A stretch of 50,082 nt of DNA from Candidatus Sodaliphilus limicaballi (GTDB taxonomy: Bacteria > Bacteroidota > Bacteroidia > Bacteroidales > Muribaculaceae): positions 1-50,082 of the forward strand of contig JAGHSP010000256.1 of assembly GCA_018065815.1 (NCBI GenBank), written 5' to 3'. How positions within the stretch are numbered: the first letter of the stretch is position 1; each line of letters starts with the position of its first letter. The notes under the pieces are model-generated. The model was not told the origin of the DNA, did not search any database, and saw only the letters and a list, made by a program, of their open reading frames with translations. This document shows positions 40,724 to 48,644 of the stretch, piece by piece. The position numbers were made by a program, and so were the translations under genes.

Positions 40724-41209
40724 TTACCGCGACCCTTCCACATCGTCAAAGAGGGTGCGCTGCCTGGGCTCGGCCTGAGCCTGGGGCTCCGGCTTTTGCT
40801 CGGGCAACACGGCAGCCGGTTGCTCGGCAGCCTGGCGCTCCTCGGCGATGAGGTACTTGGTCTTGCGAAGCCATTTTCCAGCCTGGTCAGATATGGAATT
40901 CATCATGTCCAGCATCTGGGCATGCTGGCCGTGGCTCAAAATGTCACGACGGACACGGTGCATGAGCCTGAACGTGGTCTTGACCGACGTCATGCGCATC
41001 ACCAGACCGTTGAGACACTCGAGACGCTCCAGCCTGTCCTCAGTCTGGAAGGCGAGAACAACAAAATCCAGCGACTCTTTCAAGTCGCGGACAAGCAGCC
41101 CGCCAAGCTCCCTCCACGATACGGACTTGGGCAAACGGTCGGCCACCGGAATGGTCCACTCCAGCAACCGCTCGATTTCCCTGTAAATAGATGCCTGGTT
41201 TGGTTTCAT
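40724..41209 (-). CDS. avd: Accessory variability determinant (Avd)
   Basis: From the ATG at 41209 (MKPNQASIYREIERLLEWTI) the product is a helical protein of the S23/four-helix-bundle family. Four long amphipathic helices are visible through about residue 120, and RDLKESLDFVVLAFQTEDR is typical. It is followed by a Pro/Glu-rich tail. Avd pentamers bind the reverse transcriptase and are needed for mutagenic cDNA synthesis in the Bordetella phage system. An upstream ATG (41260) is rejected because a TTTG-N19-TAACTTTG promoter lies between it and 41209. It precedes TR and RT, as expected. Confidence 0.88.
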   Translation of the reverse strand: MKPNQASIYREIERLLEWTIPVADRLPKSVSWRELGGLLVRDLKESLDFVVLAFQTEDRLERLECLNGLVMRMTSVKTTFRLMHRVRRDILSHGQHAQMLDMMNSISDQAGKWLRKTKYLIAEERQAAEQPAAVLPEQKPEPQAQAEPRQRTLFDDVEGSR

Positions 41210-41214
41210 GGCTG

Positions 41215-41245
41215 CAAAGTTACGGATTTTATCGCTAACTGCAAA
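41215..41245 (-). promoter_or_regulatory. Promoter of the avd-TR-RT cassette (leaderless)
   Basis: Minus strand TTTG (41245-41242), 19 bp, then TAACTTTG (41222-41215), with the ATG five bases later at 41209. Transcription would start at or next to the ATG. It begins where the upstream gp37-like gene stops (41248), so it is a separate control point for the retroelement. Confidence 0.75.
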
Positions 41246-41247
41246 CT

Positions 41248-41667
41248 TCACACACTCCACTCGCCACTGTAGGCGAAGTGCTCGATGCTCTCAACGATGT
41301 CCTCGTGGTTGTGGTTGGTGTCACTGCCCACAAGGCGCAACGCGCCGAAGTGCTCACCGCTCAAGCCGACCACAGCGCGGCACACGGTCTCGCACAGGTC
41401 AAACACGTCAAGCGACTCGTCGCCCTGGCTCAGCGGTCCCACCCAATCGGTGACAATGTGCAGCCGGAGCGTCCCCTGGGTGTGATACCCGCCTTTGTCG
41501 GCACGCCACTCAATGGGGGCGAACTCGACAAACACAGCCGGGCGGTCCCAGGCCTCTTCCTGCTCGATGAACTCGACATTGTGGTTCCATAGGTCAACAT
41601 GCTTGACCGGGGCGCCGTCGATGCCCAGCAACGCGGCGCAGATGGCTCTGTAAATCTCTTTTCTCAT
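41248..41667 (-). CDS. Mu gp37-like head-tail completion protein
   Basis: The 139-residue protein (MRKEIYRAICAALLGIDGAP) has the mixed alpha/beta pattern of gp37/tail terminator proteins, with a central VFVEFAPIEWRADKGGYHTQG and HIVTDWVG. Its start overlaps the end of the virion morphogenesis gene (41664-41667). It probably joins head and tail or ends tail growth. Assignment rests on gene order (G-like gene before it) and pattern. Confidence 0.65.
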   Translation of the reverse strand: MRKEIYRAICAALLGIDGAPVKHVDLWNHNVEFIEQEEAWDRPAVFVEFAPIEWRADKGGYHTQGTLRLHIVTDWVGPLSQGDESLDVFDLCETVCRAVVGLSGEHFGALRLVGSDTNHNHEDIVESIEHFAYSGEWSV

Positions 41668-42215
41668 TGTAAATTGTATTCGTGCTCGAAATATTCTGTC
41701 AGGTTCTCTTCGATGATGTCACGCACGGCTTTCTCGACCTCGGGACTGGCACCCAGGAACTGGCGCTTGGGGATCTTGATGCTCTTGCCTTCTTTCATCA
41801 GGGCCATCCACTTCCAGAACTCGGCCTCGGTGCTCAGTTGAACGGTTCGCTTGTCATTGCGGCGCTGGCCGTTTTTCTTGCGGCCGAAAGAGCCGGTGGC
41901 CTCGTAGTATTTGTGCCAGAAGTAACGCTTCATCTTGCGGGTCACCTTGATCTCTCCGCCCTCGTTATGGATGGCAGCGTATGGCAGCGTGCTCTGGAAC
42001 ACGATGCCGGTGCTGTCGGCCTTGCTGCTGATGCTGCGGCGCAAGCCGCCGGTGTCAACCAGGATGTGACCGCCTGGACGGGTCGGTGACTTGCGGCGCT
42101 GCCACGACTGCGAAAAGAAGCCCTGCCGCTCGAAGTTCTTGTCAAACTCGTCGCCAAGTTCAACCTGGATGTCACGCAGGATGCGCTTGATGATGATGTC
42201 AATACCGCCGCTCAT
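41664..42215 (-). CDS. Phage virion morphogenesis protein (Mu G-like)
   Basis: The 183-residue protein has the family signature VDTGGLRRSIS and YAAIHNEGGEI followed by KRQFLGASPEVEKAV. This is the Mu gpG/tail S-type family (minor virion morphogenesis protein). It acts in head-tail joining. The C-terminus is acidic (DIIEENLTEYFEHE). Its gene overlaps the next by four bases and is preceded by the small 42218 gene. Confidence 0.88.
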   Translation of the reverse strand: MSGGIDIIIKRILRDIQVELGDEFDKNFERQGFFSQSWQRRKSPTRPGGHILVDTGGLRRSISSKADSTGIVFQSTLPYAAIHNEGGEIKVTRKMKRYFWHKYYEATGSFGRKKNGQRRNDKRTVQLSTEAEFWKWMALMKEGKSIKIPKRQFLGASPEVEKAVRDIIEENLTEYFEHEYNLQ

Positions 42216-42217
42216 GG

Positions 42218-42442
42218 CTATTCAAATTGAATATATAACTGGGTGTCCTCGGGCAAGTCGTTCTTGGGGTCGGCACTCGCCTTGAGCAGATTGTAGAAGG
42301 TGCGCTCGCTGATGGCGTAGATGGGATAGATGAAACGCCGCCAGATCTCCCTGTTGGGCAACCCGTCCTTGACGTGCTCATCATATATCCGGTTGATGTC
42401 CGCCACGCGCTTCTGATAACTCACACCTCGTCTCACTGCCAT
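42218..42442 (-). CDS. Small helix-turn-helix protein, 74 aa
   Basis: From the ATG at 42442 (MAVRRGVSYQKRVADINRIY) the protein ends IYAISERTFYNLLKASADPKN, a likely helix-turn-helix related to that of the 80-residue protein at 38044. The ATG is only four bases from a TTG-N19-TATCTTTG promoter, so the transcript would be leaderless. It may regulate the middle operon that starts here. Longer frame upstream (42493) lies beyond the promoter and is not used. Confidence 0.6.
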   Translation of the reverse strand: MAVRRGVSYQKRVADINRIYDEHVKDGLPNREIWRRFIYPIYAISERTFYNLLKASADPKNDLPEDTQLYIQFE

Positions 42443-42446
42443 ACTG

Positions 42447-42476
42447 CAAAGATAATGTTTTTTGACGTAACCACAA
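42447..42476 (-). promoter_or_regulatory. Middle-operon promoter (leaderless)
   Basis: Minus strand TTG (42476-42474), 19 bp, TATCTTTG (42454-42447), then ATG at 42442. It would drive the small HTH gene, the G-like gene, the gp37-like gene and possibly the retroelement. Confidence 0.65.
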
Positions 42477-42541
42477 TGAAAAATGGGTGGCAAACTGCTG
42501 ATTTACCGCCCATTACTTAACACAGTTAAAGGTTTACGCCC

Positions 42542-43060
42542 TTATTCGGTCTCTTCCTTCTTGGGATCAACATAGAAGGTCTCGTCCTGGACTACCTGGA
42601 TGCCACACTTGGCCATCTTCTCCGTCATGCCTTCCTCGTCACGGTCAGCGAGCAGTTTGTCCTTGGCGACCTCCTCGCTGGTACGGATGAACGAGGGCAG
42701 GAACTCCTTCACCAGGTTTACCGCGCTGGCCCACGTGAAGCCTTTAAGGGTCTTCAACTTGGGGGTGCCGGTGCGGAAACCGATGGTGCCGTGGGTCATG
42801 TCGAGGCTCTTCTTCTTGGTGAACAGTTCTGCCTGGTTCTCGGTGGCGAACGCCTGAAGGGTGTCAAAGGCCTGGTCTCGTTCCTCGGCGAGACTGGAGA
42901 GACGGTCGGCGTGCTTCTCGCGGATCTTGGCACATGCCAACTCAATCTCGGCGTTAATCTTGTTGATCTGGGCATCGGCCTTGGCATACTGGCCAAAGGC
43001 TGACTCGGCGGCCTCACGGGTCACGCCGCTGATGATGGTCTTTTTCTTTCTTGTTGCCAT
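42542..43060 (-). CDS. gam: Host-nuclease inhibitor Gam
   Basis: The 172-residue protein belongs to the Mu Gam family, which binds DNA ends and blocks RecBCD/AddAB exonucleases. The helical coiled-coil part (EIELACAKIREKHADRLSSLAEERDQ) and the segment KSLDMTHGTIGFRTGTPKLK are typical. The C-terminal part includes DETFYVDPKKEETE. It stands in the early operon like in Mu. Length is normal. Confidence 0.9.
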   Translation of the reverse strand: MATRKKKTIISGVTREAAESAFGQYAKADAQINKINAEIELACAKIREKHADRLSSLAEERDQAFDTLQAFATENQAELFTKKKSLDMTHGTIGFRTGTPKLKTLKGFTWASAVNLVKEFLPSFIRTSEEVAKDKLLADRDEEGMTEKMAKCGIQVVQDETFYVDPKKEETE

Positions 43061-43084
43061 TGTAATTGATAATTAAGTTTGTTA

Positions 43085-43243
43085 CTAATCTTCAAGGGGG
43101 TTGGGGCCATAGCCTTGCATCCATTCCAAGGCTGCTTTGACGCCTTGCTCAAATGTCATGCCGGGCCATCGGCTGGCTCCCTCTTCCTCGCTCTCTACGC
43201 ACTGGTTGAGCACGTTGTCGATTTCTTCATCTGTTGGTCTCAT
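43085..43243 (-). CDS. Small conserved early protein, 52 aa
   Basis: The frame from ATG 43243 to TAG 43085-43087 gives MRPTDEEIDNVLNQCVESEE and ends MQGYGPNPLED. The protein is helical, acidic and without cysteine clusters. Similar short proteins are common in Bacteroidetes phages, by my recollection. It fills the otherwise empty gap between Gam and the GemA-like gene. Function unknown. Confidence 0.6.
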   Translation of the reverse strand: MRPTDEEIDNVLNQCVESEEEGASRWPGMTFEQGVKAALEWMQGYGPNPLED

Positions 43244-43260
43244 TTCGTTGTGTTTGATGT

Positions 43261-43668
43261 TTAACTTTCGTTCTCGCGCTTGTGGTTGATGGCTCGCATC
43301 TTGCGCGTCAATGCGGCCAATTCTTCAAAGTCAAGGTCGCGGAAAGGCTTGCCTGCTATGCGAGGATCTTGGCAAAACTGGTTCACACGGTTCCAGTCAG
43401 TGGTATCAACACCATACTTCTGCAACTGGTGCAGGGCACTCGATCGCAGGCGTTTCTGCTCGGATTGCCACTTCTCTCGACCTCGTGGGTCAACGATGCG
43501 CTCAAGGGCCTCGCACATCTCAACATACTCTCGCTCGGTCATCTCGTGCAGGTGCTCAGTCCTGCCCCATGTCCATTGGCTCACGAGTTGGCACTTGTGG
43601 CCATCGGGATCGCTACCGTGGTGCATCTTGTTGAACACGGCATAAAACCGTCGGAACCCTCTGCTCAT
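43261..43668 (-). CDS. GemA-like early regulator
   Basis: From the ATG at 43668 (MSRGFRRFYAVFNKMHHGSD), which overlaps the previous stop (ATGA), the protein has a helical region and a C-terminal segment VNQFCQDPRIAGKPFRDLDFEELAALTRKMRAINHK. This pattern (Phe-Cys-x-Asp-Pro and leucine-rich helices) resembles the GemA/gp16 family of Mu. Its role in Mu concerns host DNA topology and gene regulation. Family is tentative. Confidence 0.5.
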   Translation of the reverse strand: MSRGFRRFYAVFNKMHHGSDPDGHKCQLVSQWTWGRTEHLHEMTEREYVEMCEALERIVDPRGREKWQSEQKRLRSSALHQLQKYGVDTTDWNRVNQFCQDPRIAGKPFRDLDFEELAALTRKMRAINHKRENES

Positions 43669-43922
43669 AACTGCGCGCGATGCTGGTTGGTGCAATAATC
43701 GCGGTAAACCTCGCGGCAGTCCTCAAGGGTTTCAAGGATGGTAGCGCCGTCGCTGTACACGAGGGGCACTCCGTTGTAGGTCACATACAGGCCACCATTG
43801 TACTCGGCCACCTGAACCTTGCGCTCGGCATCTGCATCGATCTCCCGCCCGAGGCGTTCAAGACGCGCACGTTTGCGAGCCAGCCATCGGTCGCTCAGCC
43901 ATTGCTTCAGTTGTAGGATCAT
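43665..43922 (-). CDS. Small early protein with an arginine-rich helix
   Basis: From the ATG at 43922 (MILQLKQWLSDRWLARKRAR) the protein continues with a basic helix and a beta-rich end (NGGLYVTYNGVPLVYSDGAT). It has no known domain. The start is uncertain: ATG at 43955 adds 11 residues. It overlaps the neighbouring zinc-finger frame by about 65 bp. Such tight packing is usual in this operon. Function unknown. Confidence 0.55.
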   Translation of the reverse strand: MILQLKQWLSDRWLARKRARLERLGREIDADAERKVQVAEYNGGLYVTYNGVPLVYSDGATILETLEDCREVYRDYCTNQHRAQL

Positions 43923-44094
43923 TGTTCTCATTGTTCTTGTTGTTTCTGGTTTCACTTAATCTGATTCTTGCCGGGACCACACCCCCCATGTCACATACCA
44001 GGCAGCACTCGCCGCTGGCTTTGACCGGCCACGGGTTGTTACCCCGGCCGCTTACCTTCTGGCCGCAGATGCAGCACCGGAACTCATGCACCAT
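43858..44094 (-). CDS. Small zinc-binding protein
   Basis: The 78-residue product starts MVHEFRCCICGQKVSGRG and has a CxxC motif followed by CCLVCDMGG, a likely zinc ribbon. The second half is charged and without structure (ETRNNKNNENNDP). It overlaps the preceding gene by 11 bp. It may bind DNA or RNA or a host protein. Function unknown. Confidence 0.55.
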   Translation of the reverse strand: MVHEFRCCICGQKVSGRGNNPWPVKASGECCLVCDMGGVVPARIRLSETRNNKNNENNDPTTEAMAERPMAGSQTCAS

Positions 44095-44332
44095 CGCTGC
44101 CCTCCCTCTTGCTAGGTTTCCACTCGATGGTCACGAAGGCATCGACCTCGCCGCTGCCTTTGCACAGGGGGCACTCGCACTTGGTGCGGCGTCCATACTG
44201 GTCACTACCCCAAAAGAAACCATTACCGCTGCAGTAGTTGCACAAGTGGCCACGACTGGCGAGGGTCTCTTTGCTGCCGGGACGGAAATGGTCGGGGTGA
44301 CGCAGTTCAATCATTCTTGTCGTTTTGCTCAT
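44084..44332 (-). CDS. Small protein with DnaJ-type zinc finger
   Basis: From the ATG at 44332 (MSKTTRMIELRHPDHFRPGS) the 82-residue protein has CNYCSGNG and CECPLCKGSG, the CxxCxGxG repeats of DnaJ central domains, separated by about 20 residues. It would bind zinc. The longer open frame upstream is the shadow of the ATPase gene. It overlaps that gene by 26 bp. Function unknown. Confidence 0.65.
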   Translation of the reverse strand: MSKTTRMIELRHPDHFRPGSKETLASRGHLCNYCSGNGFFWGSDQYGRRTKCECPLCKGSGEVDAFVTIEWKPSKREGSDGA

Positions 44333-44990
44333 TGTTCTCTGTTTTTTGTTGGTGAATATCTGTGTTCTCTTTGCCAAGCCAATATTTGGCGGCACCTTCT
44401 TCCCACACGGTGAACGGGACACCGGGACGGTCCATGTAGCGGCTCTTGCAGGAGGCGCGGAAGCCCTCGACCAGGATCTTGATATCGGCATCATACTCGA
44501 CCTTCTTGGCGGCACGGCCTGCCGGACGCATGCCCTCGGCATGGCTCACAAAGATGAGCAGTTTGCCGGGCAGGGCTTCTTTCAAGGACTGGTACCCCTT
44601 GTAAGTGAGACCGCTGTACTGGAAACTGTCGATAATGGCGATGCCGGCGCTCTTGCGCTTGCGCAACCGCTCTATCAACTGCTCCACGCTCTCACGGTCC
44701 AGAACCTGGAAGCGGCGGTTGACCTCTTCCATGCGGTGACGGCGCATCGACATCTGCACACTCAGGCTGGTGCTCTCCTCCAGGCTGTCATAGACCACCT
44801 TGTCAAACTGGCACAGGTACTTGGCAAGCTGCATCACAAAACTGGTCTTGCCGTTGCCGGGGTTGCCCCAAATCAACCACGTACCACTCTTGGCGGGCTT
44901 GCCCATCGACGCCTCCCAGGCTCCGTCAAACTCAAGCCTGGGTATTCGCATGTTCAATATCTCGGTGGGACTGTAGGCGCGTTTCTTCAT
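44307..44990 (-). CDS. P-loop ATPase (RecA/DnaB-like)
   Basis: The 227-residue protein has Walker A WGNPGNGKTSFVMQLA (about 41-56), Walker B GIAIIDSFQYS (about 115-125), and downstream KLLIFVSHAEG, a pattern of RecA-fold ATPases. The C-terminus has an Asn/Lys tail. In the early operon after MuB it may help replication or transposition. Which step is not clear. Catalytic residues seem intact. Confidence 0.75.
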   Translation of the reverse strand: MKKRAYSPTEILNMRIPRLEFDGAWEASMGKPAKSGTWLIWGNPGNGKTSFVMQLAKYLCQFDKVVYDSLEESTSLSVQMSMRRHRMEEVNRRFQVLDRESVEQLIERLRKRKSAGIAIIDSFQYSGLTYKGYQSLKEALPGKLLIFVSHAEGMRPAGRAAKKVEYDADIKILVEGFRASCKSRYMDRPGVPFTVWEEGAAKYWLGKENTDIHQQKTENNEQNDKND

Positions 44991-45232
44991 TTTCTGCTCT
45001 TTTTAAGTTCGGCTATCAGGGCATCGGCATAACGCACGGCCGACTCACACACCAACTGGCAAACTTTGCCGTCGGTGAGCAAGGTGCTGCCGTCGATATT
45101 CTCAAACAGGGTGGGCAACATCCGCATGGCGACATCAAGACGGCAACGGTCGTTTGCAAGGTCATTGGCGTCGCGCATCTCATGGTGGATGCCGATAAGG
45201 GCATTCATGGCCTGCATCTCAATCTGGGTCAT
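44987..45232 (-). CDS. Small early protein, 81 aa
   Basis: The helical protein starts MTQIEMQAMNALIGIHHEMRD and has no known domain. It is tightly packed: its start overlaps the MuB-like stop by four bases and its end overlaps the ATPase start by four bases. It contains no membrane segment. Function unknown. Confidence 0.6.
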   Translation of the reverse strand: MTQIEMQAMNALIGIHHEMRDANDLANDRCRLDVAMRMLPTLFENIDGSTLLTDGKVCQLVCESAVRYADALIAELKKSRK

Positions 45233-46113
45233 GACGCACCTCCTTTCCTGATCTTCTCAATCTCGGTATAAATGCGGCGCAAACCGCCACCACTCAACGT
45301 CACGAGCTGGGCGATGTTAACGCCCTCGGGGGCGTTGACCTGGGCCACCATGGCGGCCTGGGCCTTGAGGAACTTCTGGCGCTCTTTCGCATCGGCAGGG
45401 GTGACTTTGCTGAATGTGTCACCGAAGCGGCTCAGCATCTCGGTATAGCCCACTTTCTTGCCCTCTATGGCACGGACTATCTTCTCCTGCAGGCCATCTG
45501 CTCCCATCATGTACCAACCGCAAGCGTGCTCGGTGGCATTCCACAAGGCTTTCAATTCAAGGAAGGCCTCATACTGCAGGTCGCCGGCCTCGTCCAGTAT
45601 CACTATCGGGGTGTCAATGGTGCGAAGGTAGGCGACAAGGTCTTCATACACGTCACCATACCGACCATTGCTGCTCACGCCGAACTCCTTGGCAATCTTG
45701 CGCACGAGTTTGAGTTTGGTCTTGACCTGGCTGCAGTCGATATACACGGCGTGCCTGTGGGTCTTGACGTATGCGCGGGCGGTGAAGGTCTTGCCGATGT
45801 TGGGAATGTCGCACATGATCGCGCTCAGGCTTCCCTGCTGGCAGGTCTCGAGTTGGGTGGTGATGAATACCCAGGTAGGGGTCTGTGCGGCGGCCCACGC
45901 CATTTCCTGACGCAACACCACACCGAGGCGGCGGGCTATGCCCACCCAGTTGGCGTCACTCACTTGTCTCTCGTAGTTGCCCTTCTTGATGGCGTTGTAA
46001 ACGCTGGGGGCAATGCCCAGGGCGACGGCATGCTTCGCGTCGCTGGGGTAATTCTCGCGGTCGGCGGCTATGGCCGACGCTATACGGCTTTTGATTTCTA
46101 CGGTTATCTCCAT
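45229..46113 (-). CDS. MuB-like AAA+ transposition ATPase
   Basis: The 294-residue protein has an N-terminal helix-turn-helix (KHAVALGIAPSVYNAIKKGN) and an AAA+ core with Walker A CDIPNIGKTFTA (about 99-110) and Walker B TPIVILDEAGDL. This matches MuB, which binds target DNA and stimulates MuA. It follows the transposase in the same operon, separated by a 37-bp gap containing the phage motif (46125). A C-terminal segment GGGLRRIYTEIEK is typical of the family. Confidence 0.92.
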   Translation of the reverse strand: MEITVEIKSRIASAIAADRENYPSDAKHAVALGIAPSVYNAIKKGNYERQVSDANWVGIARRLGVVLRQEMAWAAAQTPTWVFITTQLETCQQGSLSAIMCDIPNIGKTFTARAYVKTHRHAVYIDCSQVKTKLKLVRKIAKEFGVSSNGRYGDVYEDLVAYLRTIDTPIVILDEAGDLQYEAFLELKALWNATEHACGWYMMGADGLQEKIVRAIEGKKVGYTEMLSRFGDTFSKVTPADAKERQKFLKAQAAMVAQVNAPEGVNIAQLVTLSGGGLRRIYTEIEKIRKGGAS

Positions 46114-46124
46114 TGTTCTAATCT

Positions 46125-46143
46125 GTTTTGAATGTCGTTATAA
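46125..46143 (-). repeat. Copy 4 of the phage intergenic motif, between transposase and MuB-like genes
   Basis: GTTTTGAATGTCGTTATAA on the plus strand, ending 12 bp before the ATG of the MuB-like gene at 46113. This is the same position relative to a start as copies 2 and 3. Confidence 0.55.
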
Positions 46144-46150
46144 TTTTGTT

Positions 46151-48265
46151 CTATACGCTGGCCACAGCGGCTTGCGCCACGGCGGCGGTGTTCATGTATT
46201 CGCTGTAGTCCTCGTCTTCGGGCTGCTCGATGGTCATTGGCACGGCCATGGCATTCGCGGCGGCCTGGGCGATGGCAGCGGTGGTCTCAGAGGGCAGCAC
46301 TGCCACACGGTCAATCTTCTCCTCGCGCATCATCTTGTCGAACTGGCTGACATACTTCGACTGCTCGGTGTAGGCATCACGGTCGGCCTGTGTCTGCTCG
46401 GCTGTGGCCTCGTTGTACCGCTCCAGCAATTTGCAGGTGGCGATATACTTTTCACCCTGCCACAGGTACACCTCGCCGATATTGCCGGCGGCATCGGCAA
46501 GCCAGTAGGCCTCTACCTTGTTGTTCCTCGGCTCAAGTTTCTCAATGTCGCGGGGACTGGGCAAGCGGAACTGCTGGTATTGCACAGTGCAGAACATGTT
46601 TTGCTTGATGGTCGTGGCCGTGCAGTTGCCAATATAGCGGTACAGGTAGGGCTTGTCCCAAGGCTTCAGGTCGGGGTTCTGGCGGCTGGCCAGCACGTCC
46701 CAGCGGCTCATGCCGGGGTACATCTTCTGGTTGGGGTGCAACTGATGGTTGAAGGCATCAATGGCGGCGAGATCGTCGGCAACGAGTTGCTCAAAGGTAT
46801 AGGTGGCCTCCTTGTAGGTGTTGTTAAGTTCGTCATACACCTTCTCGACCTTGGGGCGGTTGGCCTCCAGCGAGGCGTACCACCGGCCTATGCCCACCTG
46901 CATCCTTTTCTCCACACCGTATTTTTTGGCGCGGTTCAGGTGCTCGGCACGTTTCTCGCGCGAGTTGCCGGGGTTGCACCATCTGATCAGGGGGAACACC
47001 ACACCGGCTTTCATAAGGCCGTCGGCGAAGTTCTGCACCAGGTGGTGCTCGACCTCGAGCTCGGCGGGCATATACCAGCCGTTGCGGTCAAGGGTCTGGA
47101 ACATGTCACGCATGCAGTCCAGGAATAGGTCGGTGGTCTTGAGCCGGCTGTATGCGCGACCTACCACGCAGCCACTCACCACATCATAGGCATAGTAAGC
47201 CTTCACGCGCTGGCCGTTGCTCATGGGGCGAGGCAGGTCACGGTCGTCAAGCGAGATCTTGCTGAGGGCATACACGCCATTGCGGCGCACATGGTAGGGA
47301 CGGTAGCGGTTGTTGAAGTCCCACTGGGTGTCGTGTAACTTGCTGCGCAGTGCTTTGTTCTTGGCGGTGTTGAGATAGTTGGCGATGGTGGCCTCACTCA
47401 GCACCAGCGGGTCACCGTTCTTGTCGGTGTAATTGGCGGGGTCATACCACTCGCCGGTCTCAGGGTCGGCGACGGTGAGCTCACCGCGCACAAACATGTT
47501 GTACATCTCGGCGACCGTCGTGTTATAGGGACGCTCAGGCAGACTGTCAAGGCTCAGGATCAGCCGCTCAATGCCATAGTTGACCTTGCGCGCGCTCTGG
47601 TTCTTGAACTTCTTGCTGATGAGAGACTCGTAGCCCTGTTTTTGGAATGTGGTGACACGTTCACGGAAACGGTGAGGCGACAGGGGCAACGTGTGGCCGA
47701 ACTCGGCCTGGAAGTAACTGATAACACCCGTCATCTCACCCCAGTTGATGGTGGCGCCCTGCATGGCCTTGCGCATGATGTTGGTGTCGGCCATCACAGC
47801 CACCACAGCCTGCAGCACCGAGGCATTGACGGTGTACTCGTTGATCTTGTCGGGTGGCAAAGGGCTGCCGTCGGCAAAACGAAACCGGGTGAACCATGAC
47901 CTGGCCTCGGCATCAACTCGGTAGTGACGCTCAAACCAGTCACGCAGCACGTTCTGCTCCATCTCACCATACTTGGCGGTGACGCGCTCACGGAAGCGGC
48001 GGGGTAAGGTGGCGACCTCGATAAGGGCATACTCGCCCATGCCGCCGCCACGGCGCACGACGTTGATCTTCTTGCGCGCGCTCAACTGTTTGTAATTGGG
48101 TACACTCATAATAGGTGCGAGGGTCTCAACCGGCAAGTCCTGGGGGGCACGCCCATTCAGCACGCGACTGTGACTCCAGTCGGCGACACCGTCCACGACA
48201 ACCGGACGGTCGTCATAGGTCAGGTCATTGACCGATATACACAATATCTTGCCGTAATACTCCAT
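46151..48265 (-). CDS. MuA-type DDE transposase
   Basis: The 704-residue protein has the Mu transposase layout: N-terminal DNA-binding domains, a retroviral-integrase-like core (about 325-460), and a C-terminal domain for MuB and host partners. Core residues can be placed: SLDDRDLP (Asp340/341), then LEVEHHLVQNF (Glu406 at the usual second Asp), then KRAEHLNRAKKYG (Glu441). The second residue is Glu rather than Asp. It should cut and join the prophage ends for integration and replicative transposition. Its operon starts at the early promoter near 48979. Confidence 0.93.
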   Translation of the reverse strand: MEYYGKILCISVNDLTYDDRPVVVDGVADWSHSRVLNGRAPQDLPVETLAPIMSVPNYKQLSARKKINVVRRGGGMGEYALIEVATLPRRFRERVTAKYGEMEQNVLRDWFERHYRVDAEARSWFTRFRFADGSPLPPDKINEYTVNASVLQAVVAVMADTNIMRKAMQGATINWGEMTGVISYFQAEFGHTLPLSPHRFRERVTTFQKQGYESLISKKFKNQSARKVNYGIERLILSLDSLPERPYNTTVAEMYNMFVRGELTVADPETGEWYDPANYTDKNGDPLVLSEATIANYLNTAKNKALRSKLHDTQWDFNNRYRPYHVRRNGVYALSKISLDDRDLPRPMSNGQRVKAYYAYDVVSGCVVGRAYSRLKTTDLFLDCMRDMFQTLDRNGWYMPAELEVEHHLVQNFADGLMKAGVVFPLIRWCNPGNSREKRAEHLNRAKKYGVEKRMQVGIGRWYASLEANRPKVEKVYDELNNTYKEATYTFEQLVADDLAAIDAFNHQLHPNQKMYPGMSRWDVLASRQNPDLKPWDKPYLYRYIGNCTATTIKQNMFCTVQYQQFRLPSPRDIEKLEPRNNKVEAYWLADAAGNIGEVYLWQGEKYIATCKLLERYNEATAEQTQADRDAYTEQSKYVSQFDKMMREEKIDRVAVLPSETTAAIAQAAANAMAVPMTIEQPEDEDYSEYMNTAAVAQAAVASV

Positions 48266-48266
48266 G

Positions 48267-48644
48267 TCACAAACTCATTGCCATGCTGCTCACACGCGAC
48301 TGCAGACGCATGAGGTCGGGAATAGTGTTAACTCGCTCCTGGGTGTGCTGAGCACCGTCAACATACACCGTAGCAAGACCGCCATGGAGACTCACCACCA
48401 GCTTCACACGCTTGCCGAAGGTCTGAGTCATGGTGCCGTCTGAGGTCTCATGGGTGGTCTCCATTTCTTCTCCCTGCCAGTTGGCTACACCGTGCAACTG
48501 GGTCAAGGCAACATAACGGATCTTGCGGGCACGGTCACTGTTGAACTTGAACGTCAATGCGTTCCAAACGGTCACACGGCTGCACTTGAACAGCTTGCAC
48601 AAGTGCTTCTTGGCATCCTCGGTCACATAAATTCGCTTATCCAT
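48267..48644 (-). CDS. Small early DNA-binding protein, 125 aa
   Basis: From the ATG at 48644 (MDKRIYVTEDAKKHLCKLFK) the protein has a helix-turn-helix-like start (LFKCSRVTVWNALTFKFNSDRARKI), as in Bacteroidetes phage DNA-binding proteins. It overlaps the upstream small gene by 8 bp and stops one base before the transposase ATG. It may play the Ner-like role of early repression. The longer upstream frame is not used. The call is tentative. Confidence 0.55.
   Translation of the reverse strand: MDKRIYVTEDAKKHLCKLFKCSRVTVWNALTFKFNSDRARKIRYVALTQLHGVANWQGEEMETTHETSDGTMTQTFGKRVKLVVSLHGGLATVYVDGAQHTQERVNTIPDLMRLQSRVSSMAMSL

Noticed and set aside
40724..41260. Start of avd at 41260
   Set aside because: A near-perfect promoter lies between 41260 and 41209, and the family-like sequence starts at 41209.
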